In this document: piece by piece, positions 55,347 to 64,000 of the stretch
Numbering within the stretch: position 1 is the first letter of the stretch
How the letters are laid out: each line of letters starts with the position of its first letter
Assembly: GCA_011525845.1 (NCBI GenBank)
Contig: WYBP01000014.1
Span: 248,001 to 312,000, forward strand
Direction of reading: 5' to 3'
DNA: 64,000 nucleotides
Source of the DNA: Gemmatimonadaceae bacterium
GTDB lineage: Bacteria > Gemmatimonadota > Gemmatimonadetes > Gemmatimonadales > Gemmatimonadaceae
Position numbers and translations under genes: made by a program
Notes under the pieces: generated by a model
The model's database searches: none
The model's input: the letters and a program-made list of their open reading frames with translations, nothing else
What the model was told of the DNA's origin: nothing

Positions 55347-55895
55347 TCAGGACCGGAAGCCGGCCGCGAAGAGAAGCCCGATGATCGTCTTCGCGTCCGT
55401 GATCTCGCCCGCCTCGATCATCCGCAGCGCCGTGGTGAGGGGGGTGGGGACCACTTCTATGAACTCGTCCGACTCCCGGTTCGCCGAACCGCGCGTGAGT
55501 TCCGAGGCCATGAAGATGTGGATCTTCTCGTTGGTGAACCCCGGTGTGGTCCACATCGACGTCAGGAGCTCCATCTTCGCGGCGGTGCAGCCCGTCTCCT
55601 CCTTGAGCTCGCGGTGCGCGCACGCGAGGGGCGCTTCGGCCGGCTCGAGCCGACCGGCCGGGATCTCCCAGAGCGTGTCGGCGACCGCGTAGCGGTACTG
55701 CTTGAGCAGCAGGACCTGCGGATCCTTCCCCTGGATGTCGCTCAGGAACGGCACCACGGCCGATGCGCCCGGGTGGTGGATCAGCACCTGCTCCCCCTCC
55801 GAGCCGTCGGGGAACCTCACGCGGTCCAGGTGGGCGTCGAGGAACCGATGCTGCCACACCCTGCCGCCGTCGATCCTTCCGGGTCCGTCGCTCAT
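55347..55895 (-). CDS. NUDIX hydrolase, ADP-ribose pyrophosphatase-like
   Basis: A 182-residue protein with an intact NUDIX box GRLEPAEAPLACAHRELKEE followed by TGC (G-x5-E-x7-RE-x2-EE-x-G). The preceding WEIPAG and following TPGFTNEKIHIFMA segments resemble ADP-ribose/ADP-sugar pyrophosphatases (NudF-like). The start at 55895 overlaps the M16 stop by 4 bp (ATGA), so it closes a reverse-strand operon of YdcF, two M16 genes and NUDIX. Confidence 0.87.
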   Translation of the reverse strand: MSDGPGRIDGGRVWQHRFLDAHLDRVRFPDGSEGEQVLIHHPGASAVVPFLSDIQGKDPQVLLLKQYRYAVADTLWEIPAGRLEPAEAPLACAHRELKEETGCTAAKMELLTSMWTTPGFTNEKIHIFMASELTRGSANRESDEFIEVVPTPLTTALRMIEAGEITDAKTIIGLLFAAGFRS

Positions 55896-57292
55896 GCCTG
55901 CTCCGTGGGATCGTGGTCGCCCGGGTGCGACTCGAGCGTGCCGAGGCGGAGGGCGTCGAGCGGTGCGGCGATCGTTCCGGCGTCGCCCACGGCGAGGGCG
56001 AGCAGCCGCGAGGGATCGAGATGCGCGACCGCGGCCGCGTGCACGAGCGTCGGCGTGATCGCGCGCACGCGCGCGCGGTAGCTCAGGAACCAGTCGTCGG
56101 GCAGCGCGTAGAGGACGGCCGCCGCGAGCGCGCCGGCCACGGCAGCCGTCGTCTCGTACCGGATCGGGAAGACGCCGGCCAGGTACTCGGTCGCCAGCTC
56201 CACCTCCGACACGCTCGGCGGCGCCGCGCGCATCCCGTCGATCTCGCGCAGGATCTCCGCCAGCGCATCCGCGGTGACCTCGCTCTTCACCGCCGTGCTC
56301 ACCACGAAGGGCCCCGCACCGCGGCGCCACTCGAACGCGGAGTTGGCACCGTACGTGAACGCGTTCCGCTCCCGCAGGTTCAGGTTGATGCGCGAGGAGA
56401 AGAGCCCGCCGAGGATCGCGTTCATCACGACGATCGGCAGGTGGTCGGGATGCGTGCGCGGCACCCCGACATGACCGACGCGCAGCTCGGACTGCGGCGC
56501 GCCGGGCTTGTTGACCACGACGGTGCGCCGTGCCGCACGCGCCGGGCGCGCGGGGTCGCCTGGTTCCGCGGCCGCAGCGCCAGCGGACGCGCCCGCCCCT
56601 CCCGGGACGCTCCAGTCCCCGAGTCGACGCGCGACGAGCGCCCGCGCTTCCCCGGGCGTCACGTCGCCCACGACGATCAGCGTGGTCGTGTCGGGACGGT
56701 AGTGTGCCGCGTGGAAGGCGCGCGCGACCTCCGCGTCGAGCCGCGGCACGCTCCGGGCCGTGCCGTCGGTCGCGCGTGCATAGCGCGCCGTGCGGTGGTA
56801 GAGGAACCCGTCGAACCGGAGGTCGGCCAGCCCGCGCGGCTCCGCGAGCTCCTGCGCGAGCGCGGCGATCCGCTCGTCGCGGCGGCGCGCCACGTCACGC
56901 GCGGGGAAGCTCGGCGCGCGCAGCACGTCCGCGAAGAGCGCGAACGCCTCGTCCAGCCGCGAGGTCGTGACCGTCATCCGCAGCGACGAGGTGTCCCAGT
57001 CCGCGGTCGCCGCGAGCGAGGTGCCGAGCGCCTCGAACCGGTCCATGAGCGCGGCGCCGTCGAGTCCGGCGGCGCCCTCCAGCAGCGTGCGTGCGGTGAG
57101 CACGGCCGCCCCCTCGCGCCCGGCATCGTCCAGCACCGCCCCCGCGTCCACGAGCGCGAGCACCGTGGCGATCGGGAGTCGCGGCATCGGGGCGACGACG
57201 ACCCGCACGCCGTTCGCGAGCCTCGCGCGCTCCACGGCCGGGAACTCCCAGGGCCGCGCGACCCCGGGCACCGGGCGCGGGGCGGCGCTCAC
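55892..57292 (-). CDS. M16 family protein, non-catalytic subunit
   Basis: A 466-residue M16-fold protein. The zinc motif position reads VLTARTLLEGA, so HxxEH is missing and the protein should be inactive on its own, while the substrate-binding site RNAFTYGANS near residue 325 is kept. It pairs with the catalytic M16 protein just upstream (GTGA overlap). No signal peptide is visible, unlike the pair at 40913-43866. An Ala-rich insertion (ASAGAAAAEP) near residue 245 is variable in such proteins. Confidence 0.85.
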   Translation of the reverse strand: MSAAPRPVPGVARPWEFPAVERARLANGVRVVVAPMPRLPIATVLALVDAGAVLDDAGREGAAVLTARTLLEGAAGLDGAALMDRFEALGTSLAATADWDTSSLRMTVTTSRLDEAFALFADVLRAPSFPARDVARRRDERIAALAQELAEPRGLADLRFDGFLYHRTARYARATDGTARSVPRLDAEVARAFHAAHYRPDTTTLIVVGDVTPGEARALVARRLGDWSVPGGAGASAGAAAAEPGDPARPARAARRTVVVNKPGAPQSELRVGHVGVPRTHPDHLPIVVMNAILGGLFSSRINLNLRERNAFTYGANSAFEWRRGAGPFVVSTAVKSEVTADALAEILREIDGMRAAPPSVSEVELATEYLAGVFPIRYETTAAVAGALAAAVLYALPDDWFLSYRARVRAITPTLVHAAAVAHLDPSRLLALAVGDAGTIAAPLDALRLGTLESHPGDHDPTEQA

Positions 57293-58593
57293 GCGCCCCC
57301 CGCCGGCACGTACACGAGCGATGCCCGGTTCGTCGCGCCCAGGACGCGCCGCGCGAGCGCGCTCACCGTCGGCGCATCCACCGCGGCGTACCGGGCCAGC
57401 TCCCCGTTCACCCGGTCGGCCTCGCCGAAATAAGTAGCGAACTGAGACAATTTATCGGCCCGCGCCGCCGCCGACTGGAGCCCGGTGAGCCACGCGGTCT
57501 CGAGCTGCGCGAGCGCGCGCGCGAGCTCCGGCGGCCGCACCCCCTTGCCGAGGACGCGATCCACCTCCTTCACCAGCGCGGCCTCGAGCGCCTCGGCCGT
57601 GATGCCGGGACGTGCGGTCGCATCGCAGATGAGCAGGTCCGTGCCCTTCGCGAGGTCGAACGTGTAGGCGCTGGCGCTGGTGGCCACGGACTGCTCCCGC
57701 ACGAGCGCGCGCGTGAGCCGGCTCCCCTCGCCGTCCCCCAGCACCGCCGCGAGCAGGCTGGCGGCGTGCCACCCGTCGGCACCGAAGGGCGGCACGCGGA
57801 ACGCGAGGAACACGCGGGGCGCCGCGACGGCGTCCGGCACGACCTGGCGCCGCCACTCGCCGAACTGCTCGGGCACGGCCATCGCGCCGAGCGGCGGGCG
57901 CCCCGCGCCACGCGCGATCGGCCCGAAGTGCCGGGCGATCATCGCCCGTGCCGCCGCGGGGTCGAAATCGCCGGCCACCGTGAGCACCGCATTGTCGGGC
58001 GTGTACCAGGTGCGGAAGAACTCCGCCACGTCCTCGAGGCTCGCCGCGCTCAGGTCCTCCATCGAGCCGATCAGCGAGTGGTGGAACGGGTGCTCGGGCG
58101 GGAAGCAGAGCGCGGGGAGGCGCTCCCACCAGGTGCCGTAGGGCTGGTTGTCCACCGACCAGCGCCGCTCGTTCTTCACCACGTCGCGCTGGGTGTCGAG
58201 CTTCTCCTGCGTCATCGCCGGCAGGAGCCGCGCCATCCGGTCCGCCTCGAGCCAGAGCGCGAGCTCGAGCTGGTGCGACGGCATCGTCTCGAAGTAGTTG
58301 GTGCGGTCGAGCCAAGTGGAGCCGTTGAGCGTGCCCCCGGCGCGCTGCACCAGCTCGAAGTGCTCGTTCGCCGCGACGTTCGCGCTCCCCTGGAAGAGCA
58401 TGTGCTCGAAGAGGTGCGCGAAGCCGGTGCGCCCCTCCCGCTCGTTCGCCGACCCGACGTGGTACCAGAGGTTCACCGCCACCACCGGGATCGCGTGGTC
58501 CTCCGCGAGCACCACGCGCAACCCGTTCGGGAGCTCGTATTGCTCCACCGGGATCCGCGTGGCCGGCGCCGGCGGTCGCGCGGCGGCCGTCAC
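57289..58593 (-). CDS. M16 zinc peptidase, catalytic subunit, probably cytoplasmic
   Basis: A 434-residue M16 peptidase with HLFEH at 60-64 and the distant Glu in NERRWSVDNQPYG. The GTG at 58593 overlaps the YdcF stop; one codon upstream is a TTG. There is no signal peptide: the protein begins VTAAARPPAPATRIPVEQYE, directly followed by the peptidase fold. It is therefore likely to act in the cytoplasm, in contrast to the secreted pair at 40.9 kb. The partner subunit follows with a GTGA overlap. Confidence 0.87.
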   Translation of the reverse strand: MTAAARPPAPATRIPVEQYELPNGLRVVLAEDHAIPVVAVNLWYHVGSANEREGRTGFAHLFEHMLFQGSANVAANEHFELVQRAGGTLNGSTWLDRTNYFETMPSHQLELALWLEADRMARLLPAMTQEKLDTQRDVVKNERRWSVDNQPYGTWWERLPALCFPPEHPFHHSLIGSMEDLSAASLEDVAEFFRTWYTPDNAVLTVAGDFDPAAARAMIARHFGPIARGAGRPPLGAMAVPEQFGEWRRQVVPDAVAAPRVFLAFRVPPFGADGWHAASLLAAVLGDGEGSRLTRALVREQSVATSASAYTFDLAKGTDLLICDATARPGITAEALEAALVKEVDRVLGKGVRPPELARALAQLETAWLTGLQSAAARADKLSQFATYFGEADRVNGELARYAAVDAPTVSALARRVLGATNRASLVYVPAGGA

Positions 58594-59195
58594 CAATCGA
58601 GCACCGCGGCGAGGGGCGCCTTGAACGTCTCCCCCATCAGGTAGCCGGGCTGCCGGAACACGCGGCCCCAGACGCCGGTCACGCTCGTCGGCGAGGTCAG
58701 CACCTCGAGCCCCTGCCGCCGCGCGACGAGCGAGGCGCGGAAGAGGTGGAACGGATCGGAGACGAGCACCACCCGGCGCAGCCCGCGCGCGGCGAGCAAC
58801 CGGCCCACCGCGCTCAGCGACTGCCCCGTGGTGCGCCCCTCGTTCTCGAGGAGGATCGATGAATCGGGCACGCCCGCGGCGAGCACGTAGGTGCGGCTCA
58901 CCGCGGCCTCGCTCTCCCGGTCCCCCTCGGCGATCCCGCCGGTGAGCACCAGGCGTGGGGCCATCCCGCGCGCGTAGAGCCCGACGGCGTGGTCCAGGCG
59001 CGCGCGGAGCACGGGCGACGGTCGCCCCCGGTACTGCGCGGCCCCCAGCACGACGATCGCGTCGGCGGGCGCGGCGCGGTCACGGCTCGCGACCCAGAGC
59101 ACCCCGGCGGCGGAGACGGCCCACAGCAGGAGCACCACTCCGACCACCAGGAGGCTCACGCGACGGCGCAGGGAGCGTCGGGGCTTCTCGGGCAT
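58590..59195 (-). CDS. YdcF/ElyC-type DUF218 membrane protein
   Basis: A 201-residue protein with one N-terminal membrane segment (residues 13-35) and a DUF218 domain outside the membrane (ADAIVVLGAAQYRGRPSPVL near 44-63, LVLTGGIAEGDRESEA, and VVLVSDPFHLFRA). ElyC and SanA, members of this family, help maintain the cell envelope and lipid carrier pool in E. coli; the biochemistry is unsettled. A TAGCTT box lies 6 nt before the ATG. The stop overlaps the M16 gene. Confidence 0.82.
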   Translation of the reverse strand: MPEKPRRSLRRRVSLLVVGVVLLLWAVSAAGVLWVASRDRAAPADAIVVLGAAQYRGRPSPVLRARLDHAVGLYARGMAPRLVLTGGIAEGDRESEAAVSRTYVLAAGVPDSSILLENEGRTTGQSLSAVGRLLAARGLRRVVLVSDPFHLFRASLVARRQGLEVLTSPTSVTGVWGRVFRQPGYLMGETFKAPLAAVLDW

Positions 59196-59201
59196 CGGCG
59201 G

Positions 59202-59207
59202 AAGCTA
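59202..59207 (-). promoter_or_regulatory. Candidate -10 box, leaderless start of the YdcF-like gene
   Basis: The reverse strand reads TAGCTT, 6 nt, ATG at 59195. No ribosome binding site is present between them. Confidence 0.45.
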
Positions 59208-59234
59208 CCGAGGTGACCGGGTGGAGGGTACGCC

Positions 59235-59795
59235 TCAGCGACCGAGTCCGATGAGCGCGAGCGCGAAGGTGTCGAGCTCGGCGTCGAGTGCCGCGCCGTC
59301 CATGGATGTGCCCGCACAGGCGAGCCCGTCGAGTTGGCGGAGCAGCAGGCGCCCGAGCGCCGGATCCGGCACGCGCGGCGTGAGGGCGACGTCGCCCAGC
59401 ACGGCGACGGCGAGTGCCGTCGCGGCCGCCTCGCGCTCCTGGTGCGCGCCCTGCACGCGCGCGGGCACGATGTCCTGCTCCAGCATCAGCGCCCCGAGCA
59501 GCGCCGCCTCGCCGCGCGCCGCGGGATCGAGCAGCAGCGCGCGCCAGGCGGCCATCGCCTGCCCCCGGCGCGAGGCCTCGCGCAGCCGGCGCGCGCCCTG
59601 CGCCGCCGCGCGCACCACGAGCGCCTCGAGCAGCGCCGCCTTGTCCGCGAAGTGGTACAGCAGGAGCGCCTTGCTCACCTCCGCCTCGGCCGCGATGGCC
59701 TGGAGGCTCAGCGCACCGACGCCGCCGCGCACGCCGAGGGCGAGCGCCGCATCCAGGAGGCGCGCCGTGCGTGCGGTCGCGTCAGTGCGTGACAA
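59235..59795 (-). CDS. TetR-family transcriptional regulator
   Basis: A regulator of about 186 residues. The N-terminal HTH is clear: TARLLDAALALGVRGGVGAL, then LSLQAIAAEAEVSKALLLYHFADKAALLEALV, the TetR helix 2-3 pattern. The C-terminal ligand domain is Ala/Leu-rich with no diagnostic motif. The TTG at 59795 lies within the end of the beta-CASP hydrolase gene and is the most sensible start; an ATG at 59849 would need a long overlap. The effector is unknown. Confidence 0.75.
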   Translation of the reverse strand: MSRTDATARTARLLDAALALGVRGGVGALSLQAIAAEAEVSKALLLYHFADKAALLEALVVRAAAQGARRLREASRRGQAMAAWRALLLDPAARGEAALLGALMLEQDIVPARVQGAHQEREAAATALAVAVLGDVALTPRVPDPALGRLLLRQLDGLACAGTSMDGAALDAELDTFALALIGLGR

Positions 59796-61176
59796 CGGTG
59801 CCCGGCTCGGGCGCGGTGACGCGATAGCCCTGGGCCGAGAGCTGCGCACTCAGTGCGTCCTGCGCGTCCGCCTCGCCGTGCACCAGATAGACATCCTGCA
59901 GTCGCGGCGAACTCGCCCGCGCCGCCGCGAGCCACTGTTGCAGGCCGGTGCGGTCCGCGTGCGCGCTGTAGCCGGTGATCACCTCGACCTGCGCGCGCAG
60001 CGGGACCTCCTCCCCGAACACCTTGAGGGTCTCGCGCCGTTCCACGATCCGCCGGCCGAGCGTGTGCTCCGCCTGGAAGCCGACGATGAGGATCGTGCTC
60101 CGCGGGTCGCCGGCGCTGTGGGCCAGGTGGTGCAGGATGCGCCCCGCCTCGGCCATCCCGGACGCGGCGATCACGATCATCGGCCCGGAACGCCGCATCA
60201 TCGCCTTCGAGTCCTCGACCCCCGGCGTGAACTGCACGAGGTCGAAGTCGAAGATCGCGGCCAGATCCTGCGCGTGCACCCGCACCATCGGCTCGGTGGT
60301 GTCGAAGATCGCGGTGTTCTCACGGAAGACCGCGGTGGCCTCCGAGGCCAGCGGGCTGTCGATCACGATCGGCACGCGCGGGATCTCCCCGGCGAGCGTG
60401 AGATGGTGGAGGTTGTAGAGCAGCTCCTGGGTCCGGCCGACCGCGAACGCGGGGATCAGCACGCGCCCGCCACGCCCCACGGTCTCCCGCACCACGCGCG
60501 CGAGCGTCGCGCGCGCGCCCTCCACGCTCGTGTGGTCGCGGTCGCCATAGGTGGACTCCATGATCATCCAGTCCACGTCCGCCAGCGGCTCGGGGTCGCG
60601 GATGATCGCGAGCCCCGAGCGTCCCACGTCCCCGCTGAAGCCGAGGCGACGCGTGACGCTCCCCTCCTCCCACTCGAGCGCGACGGAGGCGGAGCCGAGG
60701 ATGTGCCCGGCATCCGTGAACCGCGCCCAGACGCCGGGCACCACCTCGAATCGCCCGCCGTACTGGTGCGGACGCATCTGCGTCATGGTGGTGGAGACGT
60801 CGCGCAGCGCGTAGAGCGGGTCGATGACCTCCTTGTGCCGCTTCTGGAGGAACTCCGCGTCCTTCTCCTGGATGTGCGCCGAGTCCGCGAGCATCACCTC
60901 GCAGAGGTCGCGCGTGGCGGCGGTGCAGTGGATCGGGCCGCGGAAGCCTTCCTTCACCAGGAAGGGGAGCCGCCCCGCGTGGTCGATGTGCGCGTGCGAG
61001 AGCACCACCGCGTCGATGCGGCCGGTGGCGTAGGGGAGCCGCCGGTTCTTCTCCCCGACCTCGCTGCGCCGCCCCTGGAAGAGCCCGCAGTCCAGCAGGA
61101 TGGTCCGGCCGTCGAGGTGCACCAGGTGCGCCGAGCCCGTGACCTCACGCGCCGCGCCGACGAATTGGAGTCGCAT
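59782..61176 (-). CDS. Beta-CASP metallo-beta-lactamase RNase-like hydrolase
   Basis: A 464-residue MBL-fold hydrolase with a beta-CASP region, as in bacterial and archaeal RNA 3'-end processing enzymes. It begins [19 protein letters not shown] and has HAHIDH (61-66), the metal motif. Downstream are the [10 protein letters not shown] site, [17 protein letters not shown], and the C-terminal [15 protein letters not shown] and [15 protein letters not shown] segments. Members without KH domains act as RNases of unclear target. It overlaps the small gene upstream (ATGA) and TetR downstream. Confidence 0.9.
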   Translation of the reverse strand: MRLQFVGAAREVTGSAHLVHLDGRTILLDCGLFQGRRSEVGEKNRRLPYATGRIDAVVLSHAHIDHAGRLPFLVKEGFRGPIHCTAATRDLCEVMLADSAHIQEKDAEFLQKRHKEVIDPLYALRDVSTTMTQMRPHQYGGRFEVVPGVWARFTDAGHILGSASVALEWEEGSVTRRLGFSGDVGRSGLAIIRDPEPLADVDWMIMESTYGDRDHTSVEGARATLARVVRETVGRGGRVLIPAFAVGRTQELLYNLHHLTLAGEIPRVPIVIDSPLASEATAVFRENTAIFDTTEPMVRVHAQDLAAIFDFDLVQFTPGVEDSKAMMRRSGPMIVIAASGMAEAGRILHHLAHSAGDPRSTILIVGFQAEHTLGRRIVERRETLKVFGEEVPLRAQVEVITGYSAHADRTGLQQWLAAARASSPRLQDVYLVHGEADAQDALSAQLSAQGYRVTAPEPGTVVTH

Positions 61177-61352
61177 CAGCGCTCCGGTTCGGCCTCGCGC
61201 TCGAAGATCACCGTGAGCCGCAGGTCGTGCTGCGACATCGTCGTGGGCGTCCAGCCGCCGCGGCTGCGTTCGTTGAACAGGTCCGTGAGCGCGTCCTCGT
61301 CCTCGCGGCCGTGGCGCGTGAGGCGGACGATGACGGCCTGATATTCTTTCAT
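61176..61352 (-). CDS. Small DUF4177-like protein
   Basis: A 58-residue protein, reading [28 protein letters not shown] and [10 protein letters not shown]. The beta-alpha-beta-like pattern (strand, helix ending in GGW, strand) resembles DUF4177. A TATCTT box lies 7 nt before its ATG and its stop overlaps the beta-CASP start (ATGA), so both genes are likely on one leaderless transcript. It is divergent from upp with 27 bp between start codons. Confidence 0.7.
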   Translation of the reverse strand: MKEYQAVIVRLTRHGREDEDALTDLFNERSRGGWTPTTMSQHDLRLTVIFEREAEPER

Positions 61353-61359
61353 GGCGCCG

Positions 61360-61372
61360 AAGATACTAGCTT
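61360..61372. promoter_or_regulatory. Back-to-back -10 boxes for two divergent leaderless genes
   Basis: The reverse strand has TATCTT (61365-61360), 7 nt before the small-protein ATG at 61352. The + strand has TAGCTT (61367-61372), 7 nt before the upp ATG at 61380. The two boxes are adjacent in a 27-bp gap, so each -35 region must lie in the other gene. Confidence 0.5.
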
Positions 61373-61379
61373 GTCGCCC

Positions 61380-62027
61380 ATGCTCACCACCCCTCCGCTC
61401 CCCGGGCTCACGGTCGTCTCGCACCCCCTCGTGCAGCACAAGATCACGCTGCTGCGCGACCAGGCGACGCCCAAGAAGATCTTCAAGGAGCTCGTCGACG
61501 AGATCGCGATGCTGATGGCGTACGAGGCCACCGCCGACCTCGCCCTCGAGGACGCCGAGGTGGTCACGCCGCTCGAGACGACCACCGGCCAGCGCGTCGC
61601 GGGCAAGAAGCTCACGCTCGTGCCGATCCTCCGCGCCGGACTCGGGATGGTCGAGGGGATCCTCAAGCTCGTCCCCTCGGCGCGCGTGGGGCACGTCGGG
61701 CTCTACCGCGACCACGACACGCTCGAGCCGGTCGACTACTACTTCAAGGTGCCGGGCGACGCCGCCGAGCGGGACTTCTTCCTCCTCGACCCGATGCTCG
61801 CCACCGGCGGGAGCGCGGCGAGCGCGGTCGCCTCGCTGAAGCGCGCGGGCGCGACGCGGATCAAGTTCCTCTGCCTCGTCGCCGCCCCCGAGGGCGTGAA
61901 GCGCCTGCACGCGGCGCACCCCGACGTGCAGATCCTCGCCGCCGCGCTCGACCGCGAGCTCAACGCGAACGGCTACATCCTCCCCGGCCTCGGCGACGCG
62001 GGCGACCGGCTGTTCGGCACGCGCTGA
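61380..62027 (+). CDS. upp: Uracil phosphoribosyltransferase
   Basis: A 215-residue UPRTase, which salvages uracil to UMP with PRPP. The family segments are intact: QHKITLLRD near the start, [14 protein letters not shown], the PRPP loop [15 protein letters not shown], and the uracil-binding C-terminus ([18 protein letters not shown]). Length is typical. The ATG lies 7 nt after TAGCTT. Confidence 0.95.
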   Translation: MLTTPPLPGLTVVSHPLVQHKITLLRDQATPKKIFKELVDEIAMLMAYEATADLALEDAEVVTPLETTTGQRVAGKKLTLVPILRAGLGMVEGILKLVPSARVGHVGLYRDHDTLEPVDYYFKVPGDAAERDFFLLDPMLATGGSAASAVASLKRAGATRIKFLCLVAAPEGVKRLHAAHPDVQILAAALDRELNANGYILPGLGDAGDRLFGTR

Positions 62028-62155
62028 AGCCCCGCGGTCCCGTCGCTCAGCCGCGCACCGCCGTCGCGAGAGAGGAGCCGACGGCGCTCGCGACACCTGG
62101 CCACGACACCCGCGGCCTTCCGGGCCGGCGGCGATTTGCTTGCAATCGCGTCCTC

Positions 62156-62184
62156 TTGTCTGGAATCACGATGCACCGTATCCT
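62156..62184 (+). promoter_or_regulatory. Sigma-70-like promoter
   Basis: TTGTCT (62156-62161), a 17-bp spacer and TATCCT (62179-62184) precede the metalloprotease-like gene by 75 bp. Placed in a 232-bp gap. The match to consensus is fair. Confidence 0.45.
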
Positions 62185-62259
62185 TCGGCCCGTGATGCCT
62201 CGCCCGGTGGACATCCCGTTGGCCGCCCCGTTGATCGCACGACGCCCCTCCCCCACTGC

Positions 62260-63198
62260 ATGCTGATCAACCTGCTGCCCGACTTCTTCGCCGTGCTCCA
62301 GAGCGCGGATCCGGTCGCAGCATACCATCGATACTTCGAGGCGCACCGCCAGATCCTGGCGGCGTACTGGCACAACTACGTCATCGAACCCGCCGGGCCG
62401 CACTTCAATGACGTCGTCCGCGAGACCGTCCGCGCCGACCGCGCCGACCTCCAGACGATGCTCGAGCGCACCGACGTCGTCACGCTCGCCAAGCAGGCCG
62501 AGTCCGCCTGCACCGAGCTCTTCGCGATCGACTCCACCATCGACGTGGTGCTCATGGCCGGCGTCGGCGCCGCCAACGCGGGTGAGCTCGTGGTCAACGG
62601 GCGCGGCATGGCCTTCGTCTGCCTCGAGCACTTCACGAGCGTCGCCAATCCGAGCTCGCGCGGCCTCGGCCTCGACCCCGAGCTGATCCCGATGTGGCTC
62701 GCGCACGAGATCGCGCACTGCGTGCGCTACACCTCGCCCGCGAGCCGCGCCGAGCTCCACCGTGTCGTCGCGGCGGCCGGCGGCTTCTATTCGTACTGGG
62801 ACTCCGGGCGCCATGCGACGCTGCGTGAACACCTCGTCAACGAGGGGCTCGCCGTGCACGCCTCGCGCCTCCTCAGCCCGGGGCACGCGCCCTGGGAGTA
62901 CTACGGCTTCCAGCGGCGGCAGTACGCGCGGGTGCGCGAGCTCGAGTCCGTGCTCACGCGCGCCGTCGCCGAGGACCTCGACCGCACCGGACTCGGCCTG
63001 CGCCTGCGCTGGCTCTCGGGCGGCATGAGCGACGAGGCCCGCACGGTCCATCGCCACATCCTGCCCGAACGCTCGGGCTACTGGCTCGGCGCCAAGCTCG
63101 TCGAGGACGTCATCGCGGAGAAGGGGATCGCGTGGGCGCTCCGCGCCGACGCGCACGAGATCATGCACATCACCGACGCGGCCGCTCGCACAGCATAA
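62260..63198 (+). CDS. DUF2268-like predicted Zn-dependent protease
   Basis: A 312-residue protein with a zinc-protease motif HEIAH (149-153) followed by NEGLAVHASR, which would supply the third ligand about 45 residues later. The pattern resembles DUF2268 (YjaZ-like) proteases. No signal peptide is seen. The ATG at 62260 is used because the protein starts well there (MLINLLPDFFAVLQS), and a promoter lies 75 bp upstream. The substrate is unknown. A hairpin with a T-run follows the stop. Confidence 0.75.
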   Translation: MLINLLPDFFAVLQSADPVAAYHRYFEAHRQILAAYWHNYVIEPAGPHFNDVVRETVRADRADLQTMLERTDVVTLAKQAESACTELFAIDSTIDVVLMAGVGAANAGELVVNGRGMAFVCLEHFTSVANPSSRGLGLDPELIPMWLAHEIAHCVRYTSPASRAELHRVVAAAGGFYSYWDSGRHATLREHLVNEGLAVHASRLLSPGHAPWEYYGFQRRQYARVRELESVLTRAVAEDLDRTGLGLRLRWLSGGMSDEARTVHRHILPERSGYWLGAKLVEDVIAEKGIAWALRADAHEIMHITDAAARTA

Positions 63199-63220
63199 CC
63201 ACCGAGCGCACCGTTAGGTG

Positions 63221-63263
63221 GACGCGCGCGACCGGCTCCGGGGCCGGCCGCGCGTCGTCTTTT
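63221..63263 (+). terminator. Rho-independent terminator
   Basis: GAC-GCGCG (63221-63228) pairs with CGCGC-GTC (63249-63256), and an inner stem CCGGC/GCCGG lies within (63232-63236 and 63243-63247). The stem is followed by CTTTT (63259-63263). It lies 22 bp after the stop of the protease-like gene. Confidence 0.75.
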
Positions 63264-63270
63264 CCGCCCC

Positions 63271-64000
63271 TCACTTCCCCACGCAGAAGGTGCGGAACAC
63301 GCGGTCGAGCACGTCGTCCACGTCGATGCCGCCGAGCAGCTCGTCGAGCGCGTGCACCGCGGCGCGGAGGTGCGTGCCGACCACCGGCGCCGGCAGCTCG
63401 CCCGCCTCCCAGGCGTGCGTGAACGCGACCACCTCGTCGCGCGCCGCGCGGAGCGCCGCGGCCTGGCGCGCTCGCGTCACCACGGGCAGTTCCTCGTCCG
63501 GGTCGGGAGTGATCGCGGTCATCGCGTCCGTGATCGCTGCACGGAGCGCGTCGAGTCCGGCTCCCGTCGCGGCGCTCACCTCCACCACCGCGAGCGCCGT
63601 GTGCGGCGCGAGCACCTCCACCTCTCCGTCAGCCGGCGCCGCGCGTCCCCTTCCGTCCGTGCGCAGGTCGCTCTTGGTGCGCACGGCGATGCGCGGTGCG
63701 CCGCTCAGCGCCGCCACCTCGGCGCAGGTGCGCTGGAGGTCCGCGTCGCGCTCCGCGCAGACCAGCACGAGGTGCGCCATGGCCAGCCGGCGCGCGCTCA
63801 CCTCGATGCCGAGGCGCTCCACCACATCGTCACTCGCGCGCAACCCGGCGGTGTCCACGAGGCGGAGCGGCCAGGGCGAGTGGTCCACCAGCACCTCGAG
63901 CGCGTCCCGCGTGGTGCCGGGGACCTCGCTGACGATCGCGCGCGGGTCGCCCGCCAGCGCGTTGAAGAGCGACGACTTCCCGGTGTTGGGAGCTCCGGCG
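63271..64000 (-). CDS. mnmE: tRNA modification GTPase MnmE, C-terminal part
   Basis: The C-terminal 243 codons of MnmE, cut by the right edge. The G1 motif GAPNTGKSS, G3 region DTAGLR, G4-like RTKSD and the C-terminal FCVGK are present; the FC[IV]GK end is diagnostic because its cysteine helps formylate or bind folate. With MnmG, MnmE makes the cmnm5 modification at U34 of certain tRNAs. The N-terminal folate-binding domain lies outside the window. Confidence 0.93.
   Translation of the reverse strand, partial: AGAPNTGKSSLFNALAGDPRAIVSEVPGTTRDALEVLVDHSPWPLRLVDTAGLRASDDVVERLGIEVSARRLAMAHLVLVCAERDADLQRTCAEVAALSGAPRIAVRTKSDLRTDGRGRAAPADGEVEVLAPHTALAVVEVSAATGAGLDALRAAITDAMTAITPDPDEELPVVTRARQAAALRAARDEVVAFTHAWEAGELPAPVVGTHLRAAVHALDELLGGIDVDDVLDRVFRTFCVGK

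Overview
The window is GC-rich, densely packed bacterial chromosome. Many neighbouring genes are joined by 4-8 bp ATGA or GTGA stop/start overlaps, and GTG starts are frequent. The gene content (a giant sortilin/VPS10-type BNR repeat protein, many M16 and TldD-type peptidases, GMC oxidoreductase, several small sigma/anti-sigma modules, NSAR/OSBS, VIT-VWA protein) fits a member of the Gemmatimonadota or a close relative. This is an inference from composition and gene families, not from a marker gene. I see no prophage, insertion sequence or CRISPR array. One tRNA (Phe) is present and no rRNA.

Layout. 1-4.8 kb: a CcdA/TlpA redox pair with an alpha/beta hydrolase, then a reverse-strand trio (PAP2 phosphatase, 2H phosphoesterase, esterase). 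4.8-8.9 kb: GNAT, NSAR/OSBS and M20 hydrolase form a tightly overlapping operon that matches the known D- to L-amino-acid conversion pathway, followed by a plant-type FabI. 8.9-15.3 kb: GNAT with a perfect 20-bp palindrome, the VPS10 protein, a lipoprotein, an LPG-synthase-like membrane protein and an SCP2-like protein. 15.4-19.3 kb: VIT/VWA protein, ECF sigma and anti-sigma in one operon. 19.4-23.6 kb: a three-gene signalling operon (helical-repeat protein, HD-GYP-like, PAS-GGDEF) whose first two products share an N-terminal domain. 23.7-27.8 kb: GMC oxidoreductase and transketolase. 27.8-28.7 kb: an XRE/nucleotidyltransferase pair that looks like a toxin-antitoxin system, with two identical-consensus dyads at its promoter.

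28.7-36.8 kb: the most system-like region. Two paralogous predicted outer-membrane proteins flank a Tat-signal TldD, TldE, a Zn-metallopeptidase and an ATP-grasp ligase. 36.8-40.7 kb: VOC protein, VKOR, P1 peptidase, class III aminotransferase, a 5'-truncated gene remnant beside tRNA-Phe. 40.9-44.8 kb: active/inactive M16 pair and prephenate dehydratase. 44.8-49.2 kb: QueF, a pseudo-rhomboid, a radical-SAM-like protein without its cysteines, Ddl and cystathionine beta-synthase. 49.2-55.1 kb: MutS, SPOR-domain protein, HolA, anti-sigma and ECF sigma. 55.3-64 kb: NUDIX, a second M16 pair, YdcF, TetR, beta-CASP hydrolase, a small protein, uracil phosphoribosyltransferase, a Zn-protease-like protein and the C-terminal part of MnmE.

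Two sequence-level patterns run through the window. At least six genes have a TAnnnT box 6-7 nt before the start codon, suggesting leaderless transcripts. At least six coding regions carry 12-bp in-frame tandem repeats in signal peptides or linkers. There is no stretch over 300 bases without an annotated feature.
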